Shown piece after piece: positions 20,141 to 28,324 of a stretch of DNA of 64,000 nucleotides; the stretch's first letter is position 1; every line of letters begins with the position of its first letter. The DNA is taken from the NCBI RefSeq assembly GCF_963931675.1, contig NZ_OZ007039.1:2579806-2643805 (forward strand), written 5' to 3'. This stretch comes from an uncultured Alistipes sp. (GTDB lineage Bacteria > Bacteroidota > Bacteroidia > Bacteroidales > Rikenellaceae). The position numbers were made by a program, and so were the translations under genes. The notes under the pieces are model-generated. The model made no database searches. It saw nothing but the letters and a program-made list of their open reading frames with translations, and was not told the DNA's origin.

Positions 20141-20752
20141 ATGGACCGTTCGGTTGCGGGAATGGTGTTTGCGCTCCTTGCCACGGCGTGCGGCCTGGCG
20201 GACGACCCGCAGGACGAGCGGAACAAATCCGTCTATCCCACCTTTTTTGACAAGACTTTCGAGGCCTACTGCATCGAGACGTTCGATCTGGACGGCGACG
20301 GGCGCATCTCGCGCTATGAAGCGCAGCGGGTGCGTGAGGTGTCGTGTCCGGGCCGCGGAATCGTCTCGCTGGCCGACCTGTGCGAATTTCCCAATCTGGA
20401 ACGCCTCGACTGTTCGGGCAATGCGCTCTCGGAACTGGACCTGAGCCCCTGCACGCGCCTCATGCGGCTGGATTGCCACGGAAACGGCCTTGTGCGGCTC
20501 GATGTGGAGGGCCTGCGCGGCTTGACCGAGGCGGACTGCCGCGACAATGCCCTGCAGCAGCTCGACCTCACCTCGAACGGCTCGCTCGGAAAACTGGACC
20601 TCCGCCGCAACGACCTGCGGACGCTCGACGTCTCGGCCTGTGCGGCGACCCTGCAGGCCGACGTGCGCGAAAATCCCGGACTGGGAACAGTCTACTGCCG
20701 CGATACGCAGGGAATCTCCTTCGACGGCGGTACGGAGTTGCAATACCGATAA
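20141..20752 (+). CDS. Lipoprotein with EF-hand-like loop and leucine-rich repeats
   Basis: A 203-aa protein with lipobox LLATAC (Cys17). A canonical calcium-loop pattern DLDGDGRISRYE lies at 49-60, followed by about four to five leucine-rich units of roughly 21 residues (LERLDCSGNALSELDLSPC; LMRLDCHGNGLVRLDVEG; LTEADCRDNALQQLDLTSN; LGKLDLRRNDLRTLDVSAC). This is the Cys/Asn-type LRR seen in Bacteroidetes surface proteins, likely for binding at the cell surface. It starts 11 nt after the preceding gene, so they probably share a transcript. A strong hairpin terminator follows. Confidence 0.8.
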   Translation: MDRSVAGMVFALLATACGLADDPQDERNKSVYPTFFDKTFEAYCIETFDLDGDGRISRYEAQRVREVSCPGRGIVSLADLCEFPNLERLDCSGNALSELDLSPCTRLMRLDCHGNGLVRLDVEGLRGLTEADCRDNALQQLDLTSNGSLGKLDLRRNDLRTLDVSACAATLQADVRENPGLGTVYCRDTQGISFDGGTELQYR

Positions 20753-20785
20753 GCGGGCAGGCCGCGGGCCGCCTCCCGGACAGGC

Positions 20786-20828
20786 TGCGCCGAACGGAAA
20801 AAGACTTCCGTTGCGGCGCATTTTTTTT
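20786..20828 (+). terminator. Rho-independent terminator after the LRR lipoprotein
   Basis: GCGCCG-ACGGAA pairs with TTCCGT-GCGGCGC around an AAAGAC loop, followed by eight T. It separates this gene from purA. Confidence 0.8.
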
Positions 20829-20881
20829 ATAATTTGTTGAAAAGTCACCCGGCAGGGTGCCGCTTTTCCCGGATTATTTCG

Positions 20882-20889
20882 TACCTTTG
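20882..20889 (+). promoter_or_regulatory. Candidate -7 element for purA
   Basis: TACCTTTG matches TAnnTTTG and lies 50 nt before the purA ATG. No good -33 TTTG is seen at 19-21 nt upstream. Confidence 0.45.
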
Positions 20890-20939
20890 GGAGCAAAAAT
20901 GTCTTTTGTAACCCAAAAACAAAAACAGATCCGGATACA

Positions 20940-22214
20940 ATGAAAAAAGTAGACGTCATCCTCGGCCTCCAGTGGGGCGATGAGGGCAAGGGTAAGGTCG
21001 TGGACGTGCTTACGCCCCGTTACGAGGTCGTGGCCCGTTTCCAGGGCGGTCCCAATGCCGGTCACACGCTGGAGTTCGGCGGGGAAAAATACGTGCTTCG
21101 TTCGATCCCCTCGGGTATTTTCCAGGGCGGGAAGACGAACATCATCGGAAACGGAGTCGTGCTGGATGCCGTGCTGTTCCGTGCCGAGGCCGAAGAGCTC
21201 GCACGCAGCGGGCATGATCTCACCCAGCAGCTCTGCATCTCGAAAAAGGCCCACCTGATCCTCCCCACGCACCGCATCCTCGACGCCGCCTACGAGGCCG
21301 CCAAGGGTAGTGCCAGGATCGGAACCACGGGAAAGGGCATCGGCCCCACCTATACCGACAAGGTCAGCCGAAACGGAATGCGTGTGGGCGACCTGTTGAG
21401 CCCCGACTTCGAGCAGATCTACGCCGCGGCCAAGGCCCGCCACGAGAAGATTCTCCGCAGCCTCGACTACGCATACGACATCACCGACCTCGAAGCCCAG
21501 TGGTTCGAAGCCGTGGAGTACCTCCGCCGCTTCCGGATCATCGACAGCGAGTATTTCGTCAACGACTGCCTGGCGCAGGACAAGTCGATCCTCGCCGAAG
21601 GGGCCCAGGGAACGCTGCTCGACGTCGATTTCGGGTCGTATCCTTTCGTCACGTCGTCGAATACCGTCTGCGCCGGGGTCTGCACCGGACTGGGTGTCGC
21701 CCCGAACCGCATCGGTGAGGTCTACGGCATCTTCAAGGCCTACTGCACGCGCGTGGGCAGCGGGCCGTTCCCCACGGAGCTCTTCGACGCCACGGGGGAG
21801 AAACTCTGTGACCTGGGACACGAATTCGGGGCCGTGACGGGCCGTCGCCGCCGTTGCGGGTGGCTCGACATGGTGGCCCTGAAATACTCCATCATGATCA
21901 ACGGCGTGACGCAGCTCATCATGATGAAGTCCGACGTGATGAACGACTTCGACACGATCAAGGTTGCCACCTCTTATGAAATCGGCGGACGCCGCACCAC
22001 GGAATTCCCCTACACGATCACCGACGACCTGAAACCCGTCTACACGGAGCTTGAGGGTTGGAAATGCGACCTGCGCCAGTGCCGCACCTACGAGGAGTTC
22101 CCCGAGGCGTTCAAGCGTTACGTGGATTTCATCGAGTGTGAAACCGGGGTTCCCGTGCGGATCATCTCCGTCGGTCCCGACCGCGGCGAGACCATCGTCC
22201 GCCCCCGGGCTTAA
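20940..22214 (+). CDS. purA: Adenylosuccinate synthetase
   Basis: A 424-aa cytoplasmic enzyme joining IMP and aspartate with GTP hydrolysis to make adenylosuccinate, the first committed step to AMP. The phosphate-binding loop QWGDEGKGK is near the start (about 11-19), FQGGPNAGHT near 34-43, and the IMP/GTP motifs GTTGKGIGPTYTDK and GRRRRCGWLD are present. Length is normal. Its stop codon lies in the loop of the first hairpin of the downstream tandem RNA element. Confidence 0.97.
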   Translation: MKKVDVILGLQWGDEGKGKVVDVLTPRYEVVARFQGGPNAGHTLEFGGEKYVLRSIPSGIFQGGKTNIIGNGVVLDAVLFRAEAEELARSGHDLTQQLCISKKAHLILPTHRILDAAYEAAKGSARIGTTGKGIGPTYTDKVSRNGMRVGDLLSPDFEQIYAAAKARHEKILRSLDYAYDITDLEAQWFEAVEYLRRFRIIDSEYFVNDCLAQDKSILAEGAQGTLLDVDFGSYPFVTSSNTVCAGVCTGLGVAPNRIGEVYGIFKAYCTRVGSGPFPTELFDATGEKLCDLGHEFGAVTGRRRRCGWLDMVALKYSIMINGVTQLIMMKSDVMNDFDTIKVATSYEIGGRRTTEFPYTITDDLKPVYTELEGWKCDLRQCRTYEEFPEAFKRYVDFIECETGVPVRIISVGPDRGETIVRPRA

Positions 22215-22290
22215 GAAGCCCGTTTTAGGGGCTGCTGGACCTTCGAGGGGTTTCCGAATCCTTTACCCGCGTCCAACGGTCGAAGCGCGG
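22206..22290 (+). ncRNA. Structured RNA repeat, copy 1 (downstream of purA)
   Basis: Hairpin A is CGGGCTT-AAG-AAGCCCG (22206-22222) followed by TTTTAGGGGCTGC. A weaker stem follows (GACC...GGTT), then stem C, CCGCG (22267-22271) pairing with CGCGG (22286-22290). The layout is repeated 142 nt downstream with compensatory changes in hairpin A. Hairpin A overlaps the purA stop codon and may also act as a terminator. I do not recognise the element as a known RNA family. Confidence 0.65.
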
Positions 22291-22347
22291 AACTGAATCC
22301 GAACCTTTCGGCTTCCCTTCGCCCATAGAACTCCTTTCTTAAAGGGG

Positions 22348-22433
22348 CCCGGTTAAGAACCGGGTTTTAGGGGCTGCGGAACCTTTGTGGGGTTTCTGAC
22401 GGATGAATCCGCGTCCAACGATCGGGAGCGCGG
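22348..22433 (+). ncRNA. Structured RNA repeat, copy 2 (upstream of etfB)
   Basis: Hairpin A is CCCGGTT-AAG-AACCGGG (22348-22364) with the same AAG loop and the same TTTTAGGGGCTGC tail as copy 1, but a different base-paired stem. Stem C, CCGCG (22409-22413) with CGCGG (22429-22433), begins exactly 61 nt after hairpin A begins, as in copy 1. The rest of the purA-etfB gap (22215-22524) shows no gene; 22434-22524 is GC-rich then A-rich leader to etfB. Confidence 0.65.
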
Positions 22434-22524
22434 AACGTTGAAGAGTTTCCGGTCGTCCTCTGTGCTCCCGCAGCGCTCCGGGAAAAACAAAAAACACGAA
22501 AAAAATTTCGACATAACTTAAAAT

Positions 22525-23403
22525 ATGCTGCAAAACCTTAAAATTCTGGTTCTGGCCAAGCAGGTGCCCGATACCCGCAATGTGGGTAAGGACGCGATGA
22601 CCCCCGAAGGGACGGTCAATCGCGCGGCACTCCCGGCCATCTTCAATCCCGAGGACCTCAATGCCCTGGAAGCCGCCCTGCGGCTCAAGGACCGCGTGGC
22701 AGGCTCCACGGTGCACATCCTCACAATGGGTCCCCAGCGGGCCGCCGACATCATCCGCGACGCCATGTTCCGCGGTGCCGACGGCGGTTACCTCCTTTCG
22801 GGACGTGAATTCGCCGGCTCCGATACGCTGGCAACCTCCTATGCCCTTTCGTGCGCCCTGCGCAAGATCGGTCCCGACGTTATCTTTGCCGGGCGTCAGG
22901 CCATCGACGGCGATACGGCGCAGGTCGGACCCCAGGTGGCCGAGAAACTCGGACTTCCGCAGGTGACCTACGCCGAGGAGATCGTCGACGTCAAGGAGAA
23001 TGCCCTGGTGATCAAGCGCCGTCTCGAGCATGGTGTCGAGACCGTCGAGTGCCCGATTCCTGCCGTTGTTACGGTCAACGGGTCGGCCGCCGAGTGCCGC
23101 CCGCGCAACGCCAAGCGCGTGATGAAGTACAAGGGAGCGCTGGCCGGTTCGGAGATCGCTGCGGCGCCCGAATCGCCCGCCGCACGGCGTGCCGCCGCGA
23201 AACCCTACCTGCAAATCGTGGAGTGGGCCGCCGCGGATGTCGATCCGGATCCCGCACAGTTGGGATTGCAGGGCTCGCCCACGAAGGTCAAGAAGATCGA
23301 GAACGTGGTCTTCGCCGCCAAGGAGGCCAAGCGCCTCACGGCTGCCGACGAGGATATCAATTCACTGATGGTTGAACTTATTGCGAGCCACACGCTCGGT
23401 TAA
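22525..23403 (+). CDS. etfB: Electron transfer flavoprotein subunit beta
   Basis: A 292-aa ETF beta/FixA subunit, which binds AMP or FAD and forms a heterodimer with EtfA to carry electrons from acyl-CoA dehydrogenases. It starts with ILVLAKQVPDT and contains the conserved NPEDLNALEAALRLKD and FAGRQAIDGDTAQVGPQVAEKLGLPQVTY blocks. It is first in a three-gene operon; its stop overlaps the etfA start as TAATG. A structured RNA repeat lies in the upstream leader. Confidence 0.95.
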   Translation: MLQNLKILVLAKQVPDTRNVGKDAMTPEGTVNRAALPAIFNPEDLNALEAALRLKDRVAGSTVHILTMGPQRAADIIRDAMFRGADGGYLLSGREFAGSDTLATSYALSCALRKIGPDVIFAGRQAIDGDTAQVGPQVAEKLGLPQVTYAEEIVDVKENALVIKRRLEHGVETVECPIPAVVTVNGSAAECRPRNAKRVMKYKGALAGSEIAAAPESPAARRAAAKPYLQIVEWAAADVDPDPAQLGLQGSPTKVKKIENVVFAAKEAKRLTAADEDINSLMVELIASHTLG

Positions 23404-24434
23404 TGCGCACGGAGATGAACAACGTATTTGTATATATCGAGATGGAGGGCGGCAAGGTCGCCGACGTGAGTCTCGAACTGTTGACCAAGGGCCGCGAACT
23501 GGCCTCGACGCTCGGCGTGAAAGTCGAAGCCGTGGCGTTGGGACACCACCTCGCCGGTCTGGAAAAGGAACTGGCCAAGTACGGCGCTGACACGGTGTGG
23601 GTGGCCGATGACGAGCTCTTCGAGCCGTTCCGCACGTTGCCCCACACGGCCGTGATGTGCGGCCTGATCGAACAGGAGAAGCCCCAGATCGCGCTGTTCG
23701 GCGCTACGCCCGTGGGCCGGGACTTCGCACCGCGCGTGTCGTCGGCGCTGCACAGCGGTCTGACGGCCGACTGTACGCAGCTCGAAATCGGGGACCACAA
23801 GGACGCCAAGACGGGCAAGGAGTACACGAACCTCCTGTATCAGATCCGCCCGGCCTTCGGCGGCAATATCATCGCCACGATTGTCAATCCGGACCACCGC
23901 CCGCAGATGGCTACGGTGCGTGAGGGCGTCATGCGCAAGGAGTACGCCGCACAGCCCGGCAAGGGGGAGGTGAAGAGGATCGACTGGAAGAAATTCGTCA
24001 AGGACACGGACCTCGTGGTGAAGATCGTGGACCGTCAGATCGAGGAGCGCAAGATCGACATCAAGGGAGCCTCGATCATCGTGGCGGGCGGCTACGGCAT
24101 GGGTTCGAAGGAGAACTTCAAGCTGGTGCACGACCTGGCCGACGTGCTGGGTGCCGAGGTGGGGGCGAGCCGTGCGGCGGTCGACGCCGGGTTCACGGAG
24201 CATGCCCGCCAGGTGGGGCAGACCGGTGTGACGGTGCGCCCGAAACTCTACATCGCGTGCGGCATCTCGGGACAGATCCAGCACACGGCCGGTATGGACC
24301 AGTCGTCGATGGTCATCTCGATCAACACGGATCCCGATGCGCCGATCAACAAGATCGCCGACTACGCCATCACGGGCGACGTCAACGAGATTATTCCCAA
24401 GATGATTAAATACTACAAGCAAAACTCGAAGTAA
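23403..24434 (+). CDS. etfA: Electron transfer flavoprotein subunit alpha
   Basis: A 343-aa FAD-binding ETF subunit. The C-terminal FAD domain is clear: VAGGYGMGSKENFKLVHDLADVLGAEVGASRAAVDAGF, then GVTVRPKLYIACGISGQIQHTAGM and INTDPDAPINKIADYAITGDVNEIIPKMI. The start overlaps the etfB stop by one base; ATG 23415 (MNNVFVYIEMEGG) is an equally plausible start that matches the family N-terminus better. Whether this ETF is classical or electron-bifurcating cannot be settled by eye. Confidence 0.95.
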   Translation: MRTEMNNVFVYIEMEGGKVADVSLELLTKGRELASTLGVKVEAVALGHHLAGLEKELAKYGADTVWVADDELFEPFRTLPHTAVMCGLIEQEKPQIALFGATPVGRDFAPRVSSALHSGLTADCTQLEIGDHKDAKTGKEYTNLLYQIRPAFGGNIIATIVNPDHRPQMATVREGVMRKEYAAQPGKGEVKRIDWKKFVKDTDLVVKIVDRQIEERKIDIKGASIIVAGGYGMGSKENFKLVHDLADVLGAEVGASRAAVDAGFTEHARQVGQTGVTVRPKLYIACGISGQIQHTAGMDQSSMVISINTDPDAPINKIADYAITGDVNEIIPKMIKYYKQNSK

Positions 24435-26161
24435 TGGCTAATTTCTTTTCAGATAACAAGGATTTGCAGTTCCACCTCGACCATCCGCTGATGCGGAAGA
24501 TCGTGGAGCTGAAGGAGCGCGGTTTCGCCGAGAAGGATCTCTACGACTATGCGCCGCAGGATTACGACGATGCGATGGACAACTACCGCCGCGTGCTGGA
24601 GATTGCCGGCGAGGTTTGCGGCGAGGTGATCGCCCCGAATGCCGAAGGTGTCGACCACGAGGGGCCGCGCGTGGTGAACGACCACGTGGAGTACGCCTCG
24701 GGCACGGTGCGCAACATGCAGGCGGTGGTCGATGCCGGGCTGAGCGGCATGACCCTTCCGCGCAAGTATGACGGTCTGAACTTCCCGCTGATCTGCTTCG
24801 TGATGGCCAACGAGATGGTGGCACGTGCGGATGCGAGCTTCGAGAACATCTGGGGCCTGCAGGACTGCGCCGAGACGCTCAACGAGTTCGCCTCGGAGGA
24901 GCAGAAGGAGAAGTTCCTCAAGTGGGTGTCGGCCGGAGCGACGTGCGCCATGGACCTCACGGAGCCGGATGCCGGTTCGGACCTGGGATCGGTGATGCTG
25001 AAGGCCACCTGGTCGGAGGAGAAGCAGACCTGGCTGCTGAACGGCGTGAAGCGTTTCATCACGAACGGCGACGGCGAGGTTTCGCTCGTCCTGGCCCGTA
25101 CGGAGGAGGGTACGACCGACGCCCGCGGATTGTCGATGCTCGTGTATGACAAGCGCGACGGCGGCGTGAAGGTGCGCCGTATCGAGAACAAGTTGGGTAT
25201 CAAGGGCTCGCCGACATGCGAGCTGGTCTTCACGAATGCCCCGGCGCAGTTGGTCGGCGACCGCAAGATGGGTCTGATCAAGTACGTGATGTCGCTGATG
25301 AACGCTGCCCGTCTGGGTATCGGCGCGCAGTCGGTTGGACTTTGCGAGGCGGCCTACCGCGAGGCGTTGAAGTACGCCCACGAGCGGGCACAGTTCGGCA
25401 AGCCGATCATCCGCTTTGCGGCCGTTTCGGAGATGCTGTCGAACATGAAGGCCAAGTTGCAGGGTGCCCGTGCGCTGCTCTACGAGACGGCCCGCTTCGT
25501 GGAGGTCTACAAGCAGTACATGCACATCTCGCACGAGCGTTCGCTGGAATCCGAAGAGCGTCAGGAGATGAAGTTCTACAACCGCCTGGCCGACGGTTTC
25601 ACGCCGCTGGTGAAGCTCTTCTCGTCGGAGTACGCCAACCAGCTGGCCTACGACGCCATCCAGATCCACGGCGGTTCGGGCTTCATGAAGGATTACCCCT
25701 GCGAGCGGTTGTACCGTGACGCCCGCATCATGAACATCTATGAGGGTACGTCGCAGCTGCAGGTCGTTGCGGCGATCAACGCCGTGACGAAGGGCACGTT
25801 CCTGGAGCAGATCGGGCGCTATGCCGCCGAGGAGTATACCGAGGCGATGCGTCCGATCGTTGAGAAGTTCAAGGCGCTGACGGTGAAGTTCTCGGAGATG
25901 GTGGCCCGGGTCGAGGCCGGGGAGAAGGAGGCTGCAGGCTTCAAGGACTTCCACGCCCGCCGTCTGGTCGAGACCGCCGGTCACATCATCATCGGCTACC
26001 TGCTGGCGCGTCAGGCCTGCAAGGACGAGGAGTACGCCGCTTCGGCGCGGATCTTCTCGAAGCTGGCCGAAGGGAAGGTCACCGAGGCTTATACCTATGT
26101 AACGAACTCCACGCCGGAGGATGTCGCCCTGTTCCGGGGCGTCGAGGAGGAGACTCTTTGA
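24434..26161 (+). CDS. Acyl-CoA dehydrogenase, long form with C-terminal extension
   Basis: A 575-aa FAD enzyme, longer than the roughly 380-residue classical type. N-terminal, middle (CAMDLTEPDAGSDLGSV) and C-terminal acyl-CoA dehydrogenase domains are present (ALKYAHERAQFGKPI; QIHGGSGFMKDYPCERLYRDARI), with the catalytic Glu in MNIYEGTSQLQ. About 130 further residues form the extra C-terminal helical domain of the ACDH_C type. It would transfer electrons to the ETF encoded just upstream (TAATG overlap). The acyl substrate is not deducible; no thiolase or crotonase lies nearby. Confidence 0.92.
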   Translation: MANFFSDNKDLQFHLDHPLMRKIVELKERGFAEKDLYDYAPQDYDDAMDNYRRVLEIAGEVCGEVIAPNAEGVDHEGPRVVNDHVEYASGTVRNMQAVVDAGLSGMTLPRKYDGLNFPLICFVMANEMVARADASFENIWGLQDCAETLNEFASEEQKEKFLKWVSAGATCAMDLTEPDAGSDLGSVMLKATWSEEKQTWLLNGVKRFITNGDGEVSLVLARTEEGTTDARGLSMLVYDKRDGGVKVRRIENKLGIKGSPTCELVFTNAPAQLVGDRKMGLIKYVMSLMNAARLGIGAQSVGLCEAAYREALKYAHERAQFGKPIIRFAAVSEMLSNMKAKLQGARALLYETARFVEVYKQYMHISHERSLESEERQEMKFYNRLADGFTPLVKLFSSEYANQLAYDAIQIHGGSGFMKDYPCERLYRDARIMNIYEGTSQLQVVAAINAVTKGTFLEQIGRYAAEEYTEAMRPIVEKFKALTVKFSEMVARVEAGEKEAAGFKDFHARRLVETAGHIIIGYLLARQACKDEEYAASARIFSKLAEGKVTEAYTYVTNSTPEDVALFRGVEEETL

Positions 26162-26181
26162 CCGTCCGGAGTTGTCGTGTG

Positions 26182-26217
26182 AAAAAAGAGCCGCACCTTC
26201 CAAGGTGCGGCTCTTTT
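26182..26217. terminator. Bidirectional terminator after the acyl-CoA dehydrogenase
   Basis: AAAAAAGAGCCGCACCTT pairs with AAGGTGCGGCTCTTTT around a short loop; A- and T-tracts on both sides serve both strands. It also ends the small minus-strand ORF at 26239. Confidence 0.85.
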
Positions 26218-26238
26218 CGTGTTACGGGTTGGACGGAG

Positions 26239-26407
26239 CTATGCTTCGGCCGGGGCCGGAGCGGCGGGCTGCTCCCAGTGGAAGGGTGCGGACTCGGCCT
26301 CGGCGGGCAGGCCGCGCAGACTCACGACGGCCGTCACGTTCATGATGGCCAGGGTTATGACACTCAGCTTGGACCCGGTGCTTGTGGTAGTTTTCTTTGC
26401 ATCCATA
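26239..26407 (-). CDS. 55-aa membrane peptide resembling TM1 of APC-family amino acid permeases
   Basis: The ORF begins MDAKKTTTSTGSKLSVITLA and continues with a single predicted membrane helix, IMNVTAVVSLRGLPAEAE. This helix strongly resembles the first transmembrane segment and signature of Bacteroidetes APC-superfamily amino acid permeases (VMINVxAVxSLRxLPxxAE). It then stops after a short Pro/Ala tail, 22 nt from a terminator. It may be a permease remnant or a stand-alone small membrane protein. There is no continuation of a permease in any frame next to it. Confidence 0.5.
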
Positions 26408-26514
26408 ACGGTTTGATTTGAGTTTTGTCGCAGCGAGGGGTTGCAACTGCCGTGCAAAAAGGCGGATTCGGGTTCTTTGGCGGCTTTCGGTGTGCGAATG
26501 TCGCCGGAAATGCG

Positions 26515-26522
26515 TATCTTTG
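26515..26522 (+). promoter_or_regulatory. Candidate -7 element for the DUF5106/thioredoxin-fold lipoprotein
   Basis: TATCTTTG matches TAnnTTTG and lies 27 nt before the ATG at 26549. The expected -33 TTTG is not at the usual distance. Apart from the 55-aa ORF, 26162-26548 holds only the terminator and this element. Confidence 0.5.
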
Positions 26523-26548
26523 TTTGTCCGGACCAATTTTTCGAAACG

Positions 26549-27475
26549 ATGAGACGACTTTCGGTTCTACTGTTCCTGTCGCTGGCGGTGGTGTCGTGCG
26601 GCCGCCGCCGGAGTGCTCCGGCCGCGGAAACGACGGCCGTGCAGCCTGCGGTCTTTCTTCCGGCCATTGCGCCCTCGCACCTGTCCCCCGAAGAGCAGCG
26701 CGAATGGCTCCGCTGGCACTACTGGGACCACTTCGATTTCACCGACACGCTGTTTTTGCGCCGTGCCGACCGGGTGCAGATGTTCGAATCCTATGCGCGC
26801 TACATCGCCCTGATCTCGGACCGTCCGGCGGATGGCGCCGCCATGGATACGCTCATGCGGCGGGCTTCGACGTCGCGGCCCATGCTCGACTACTTCACGA
26901 CGCTGGCCGAACGGGTTCTCCACGATCCCAATTCGCCGCTTCGCAACGACGAATTCTACATTCCGGTGCTGGAGGCGCAGCTCCGGGCTCCGTGGTACGA
27001 CGAGTATGAGCGCATCGCTCCGGAATACGACCTGCGGATGGCCAGTCAGAACCGCATCGGGCGCCCGGCCAACGATTTCCGCTATACGCTGGCGTCGGGC
27101 CGCAGCGGCACGCTCTACGGCCTGCAGGCGGAATACGTGCTGATCTTCATCAACAATCCGGGGTGTGCGATGTGCCGGGAGATCCGCGAGGCGATTACGG
27201 CGTCACCGATGCTTTCGGAGATGATCGAACGGGGGCGCCTGGAGGTGCTGGCGATCTATCCCGACGAGGACCTCACGGAGTGGAAAGCCTATCGGGATCA
27301 GATTCCGGCATCGTGGATCAACGCCTACGACAAGGGCTGCCGGATCAGCAGCGAGGGGCTTTACGACCTCCATGCCATTCCGGCGCTCTACCTGCTCGAC
27401 CGTGACAAGCGGGTGCTGGTCAAGGACTCCACCGACGTGGCGCAGATCGAGGAGGTGATCGACCGCCGGGGCTGA
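26549..27475 (+). CDS. DUF5106 / thioredoxin-fold lipoprotein
   Basis: A 308-aa lipoprotein (SLAVVSC, Cys17). The N-terminal 50-160 region is a DUF5106-like helical domain (WLRWHYWDHFDFTDTLFLRRAD...). The C-terminal third is a thioredoxin-like fold: GRPANDFRYTLASGRSGTLYG, then the redox motif Cys206-Ala-Met-Cys209 in INNPGCAMCREI, and the cis-Pro region LHAIPALYLLDRDKRVL. It is likely a periplasmic disulfide reductase or thiol redox protein. ATG 26549 was chosen for the lipobox and the -7 element. Confidence 0.82.
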   Translation: MRRLSVLLFLSLAVVSCGRRRSAPAAETTAVQPAVFLPAIAPSHLSPEEQREWLRWHYWDHFDFTDTLFLRRADRVQMFESYARYIALISDRPADGAAMDTLMRRASTSRPMLDYFTTLAERVLHDPNSPLRNDEFYIPVLEAQLRAPWYDEYERIAPEYDLRMASQNRIGRPANDFRYTLASGRSGTLYGLQAEYVLIFINNPGCAMCREIREAITASPMLSEMIERGRLEVLAIYPDEDLTEWKAYRDQIPASWINAYDKGCRISSEGLYDLHAIPALYLLDRDKRVLVKDSTDVAQIEEVIDRRG

Positions 27476-27575
27476 CCTGCGGAGATTGTCCGCTGCCGGG
27501 GCTCGGTATAAGCGCGGCTTATCGTGCAATCAGAAAAGACAATCGTTTTTTTATAGATAATTCGGATTGGATTGC

Positions 27576-27583
27576 TACCTTTG
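27576..27583 (+). promoter_or_regulatory. Candidate -7 element for rubrerythrin
   Basis: TACCTTTG lies 52 nt before the rubrerythrin ATG, preceded by an AT-rich stretch; the -33 element is unclear. Confidence 0.45.
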
Positions 27584-27634
27584 TAGCGGAATCAAAAGAA
27601 TACACACACAACACACATTAAACACTACAGAATT

Positions 27635-28189
27635 ATGGCAAAGAAATGGCGTTGTACCGTATGCGGGTACATTCACGAAGGTCCCGAGGCACCGGATCAG
27701 TGCCCGATGTGCAAGGTCGGCAAGGAGAAATTCGTCGAGGTCGTAGAGTCGGAAGGCGACCTGGAGTTCGTTACCGAGCACAAGATCGGCGACGGCAAGG
27801 GAGCCAGCAAGGAGCTCTGGGAGGGTCTGCAGAACCACTTCATGGGCGAATGCACCGAGGTGGGCATGTACCTGGCCATGAGCCGTCAGGCCGACCGTGA
27901 GGGCTATCCCGAGATCGCCGAGGCCTACAAGCGCTACGCCTGGGAGGAGGCCGAGCACGCCTCGAAGTTCGCCGAGCTGATCGGCGAGGTGGTTTGGGAT
28001 ACGAAGACCAACCTGGAGAAGCGTATGAACGCCGAGTGCGGGGCCTGCGAGGACAAGATGCGCCTGGCGCGCCTGGCCAAGCAGGAGAACCTCGACGCCG
28101 TACACGATACGGTTCACGAGATGGCCAAGGACGAGGCACGTCACGGCAAGGGCTTCGAAGGGCTCTACAAGCGTTACTTCGGCAAATAG
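27635..28189 (+). CDS. Reverse rubrerythrin (rubredoxin domain at N-terminus)
   Basis: A 184-aa non-haem iron protein. The rubredoxin iron site comes first: Cys7-x2-Cys10 in [10 protein letters not shown] and Cys23-x2-Cys26 in CPMCK. The ferritin-like diiron domain follows, with [26 protein letters not shown] and [12 protein letters not shown] carrying the Glu/His ligands. The domain order is reversed relative to classical rubrerythrin. Such proteins act as NADH-linked peroxidases in anaerobes. It is a single gene with its own promoter-like element and terminator. Confidence 0.94.
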   Translation: MAKKWRCTVCGYIHEGPEAPDQCPMCKVGKEKFVEVVESEGDLEFVTEHKIGDGKGASKELWEGLQNHFMGECTEVGMYLAMSRQADREGYPEIAEAYKRYAWEEAEHASKFAELIGEVVWDTKTNLEKRMNAECGACEDKMRLARLAKQENLDAVHDTVHEMAKDEARHGKGFEGLYKRYFGK

Positions 28190-28209
28190 TCCCGATAGAC
28201 CATTTTCTG

Positions 28210-28243
28210 GGCAGGCTCCCTTCGTCGGGGGCCTGCTTTTTTT
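28210..28243 (+). terminator. Terminator after rubrerythrin
   Basis: GGCAGGCTCCC pairs with GGGGGCCTGC around a TTCGTC loop and is followed by seven T. Confidence 0.85.
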
Positions 28244-28254
28244 GCGGTATTTTG

Positions 28255-28286
28255 TTGGAGGGGGGGGGAATTTTTGGCTATCTTTG
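28255..28286 (+). promoter_or_regulatory. Promoter with G9 tract in the spacer
   Basis: The -7 TATCTTTG is at 28279-28286. A TTG at 28255-28257 gives a 21-nt spacer, and a better TTTG at 28251-28254 gives 24 nt. The spacer contains nine consecutive G (28260-28268), so spacer length, and hence promoter strength, could vary by slippage. Confidence 0.5.
28260..28268. repeat. G9 homopolymer in the promoter of the DUF5036-like gene
   Basis: Nine consecutive G lie directly upstream of the -7 element of the next gene. Confidence 0.9.
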
Positions 28287-28324
28287 TTCTCCGGCTACAC
28301 AATCTTTCAAAAATACAACGTGTC

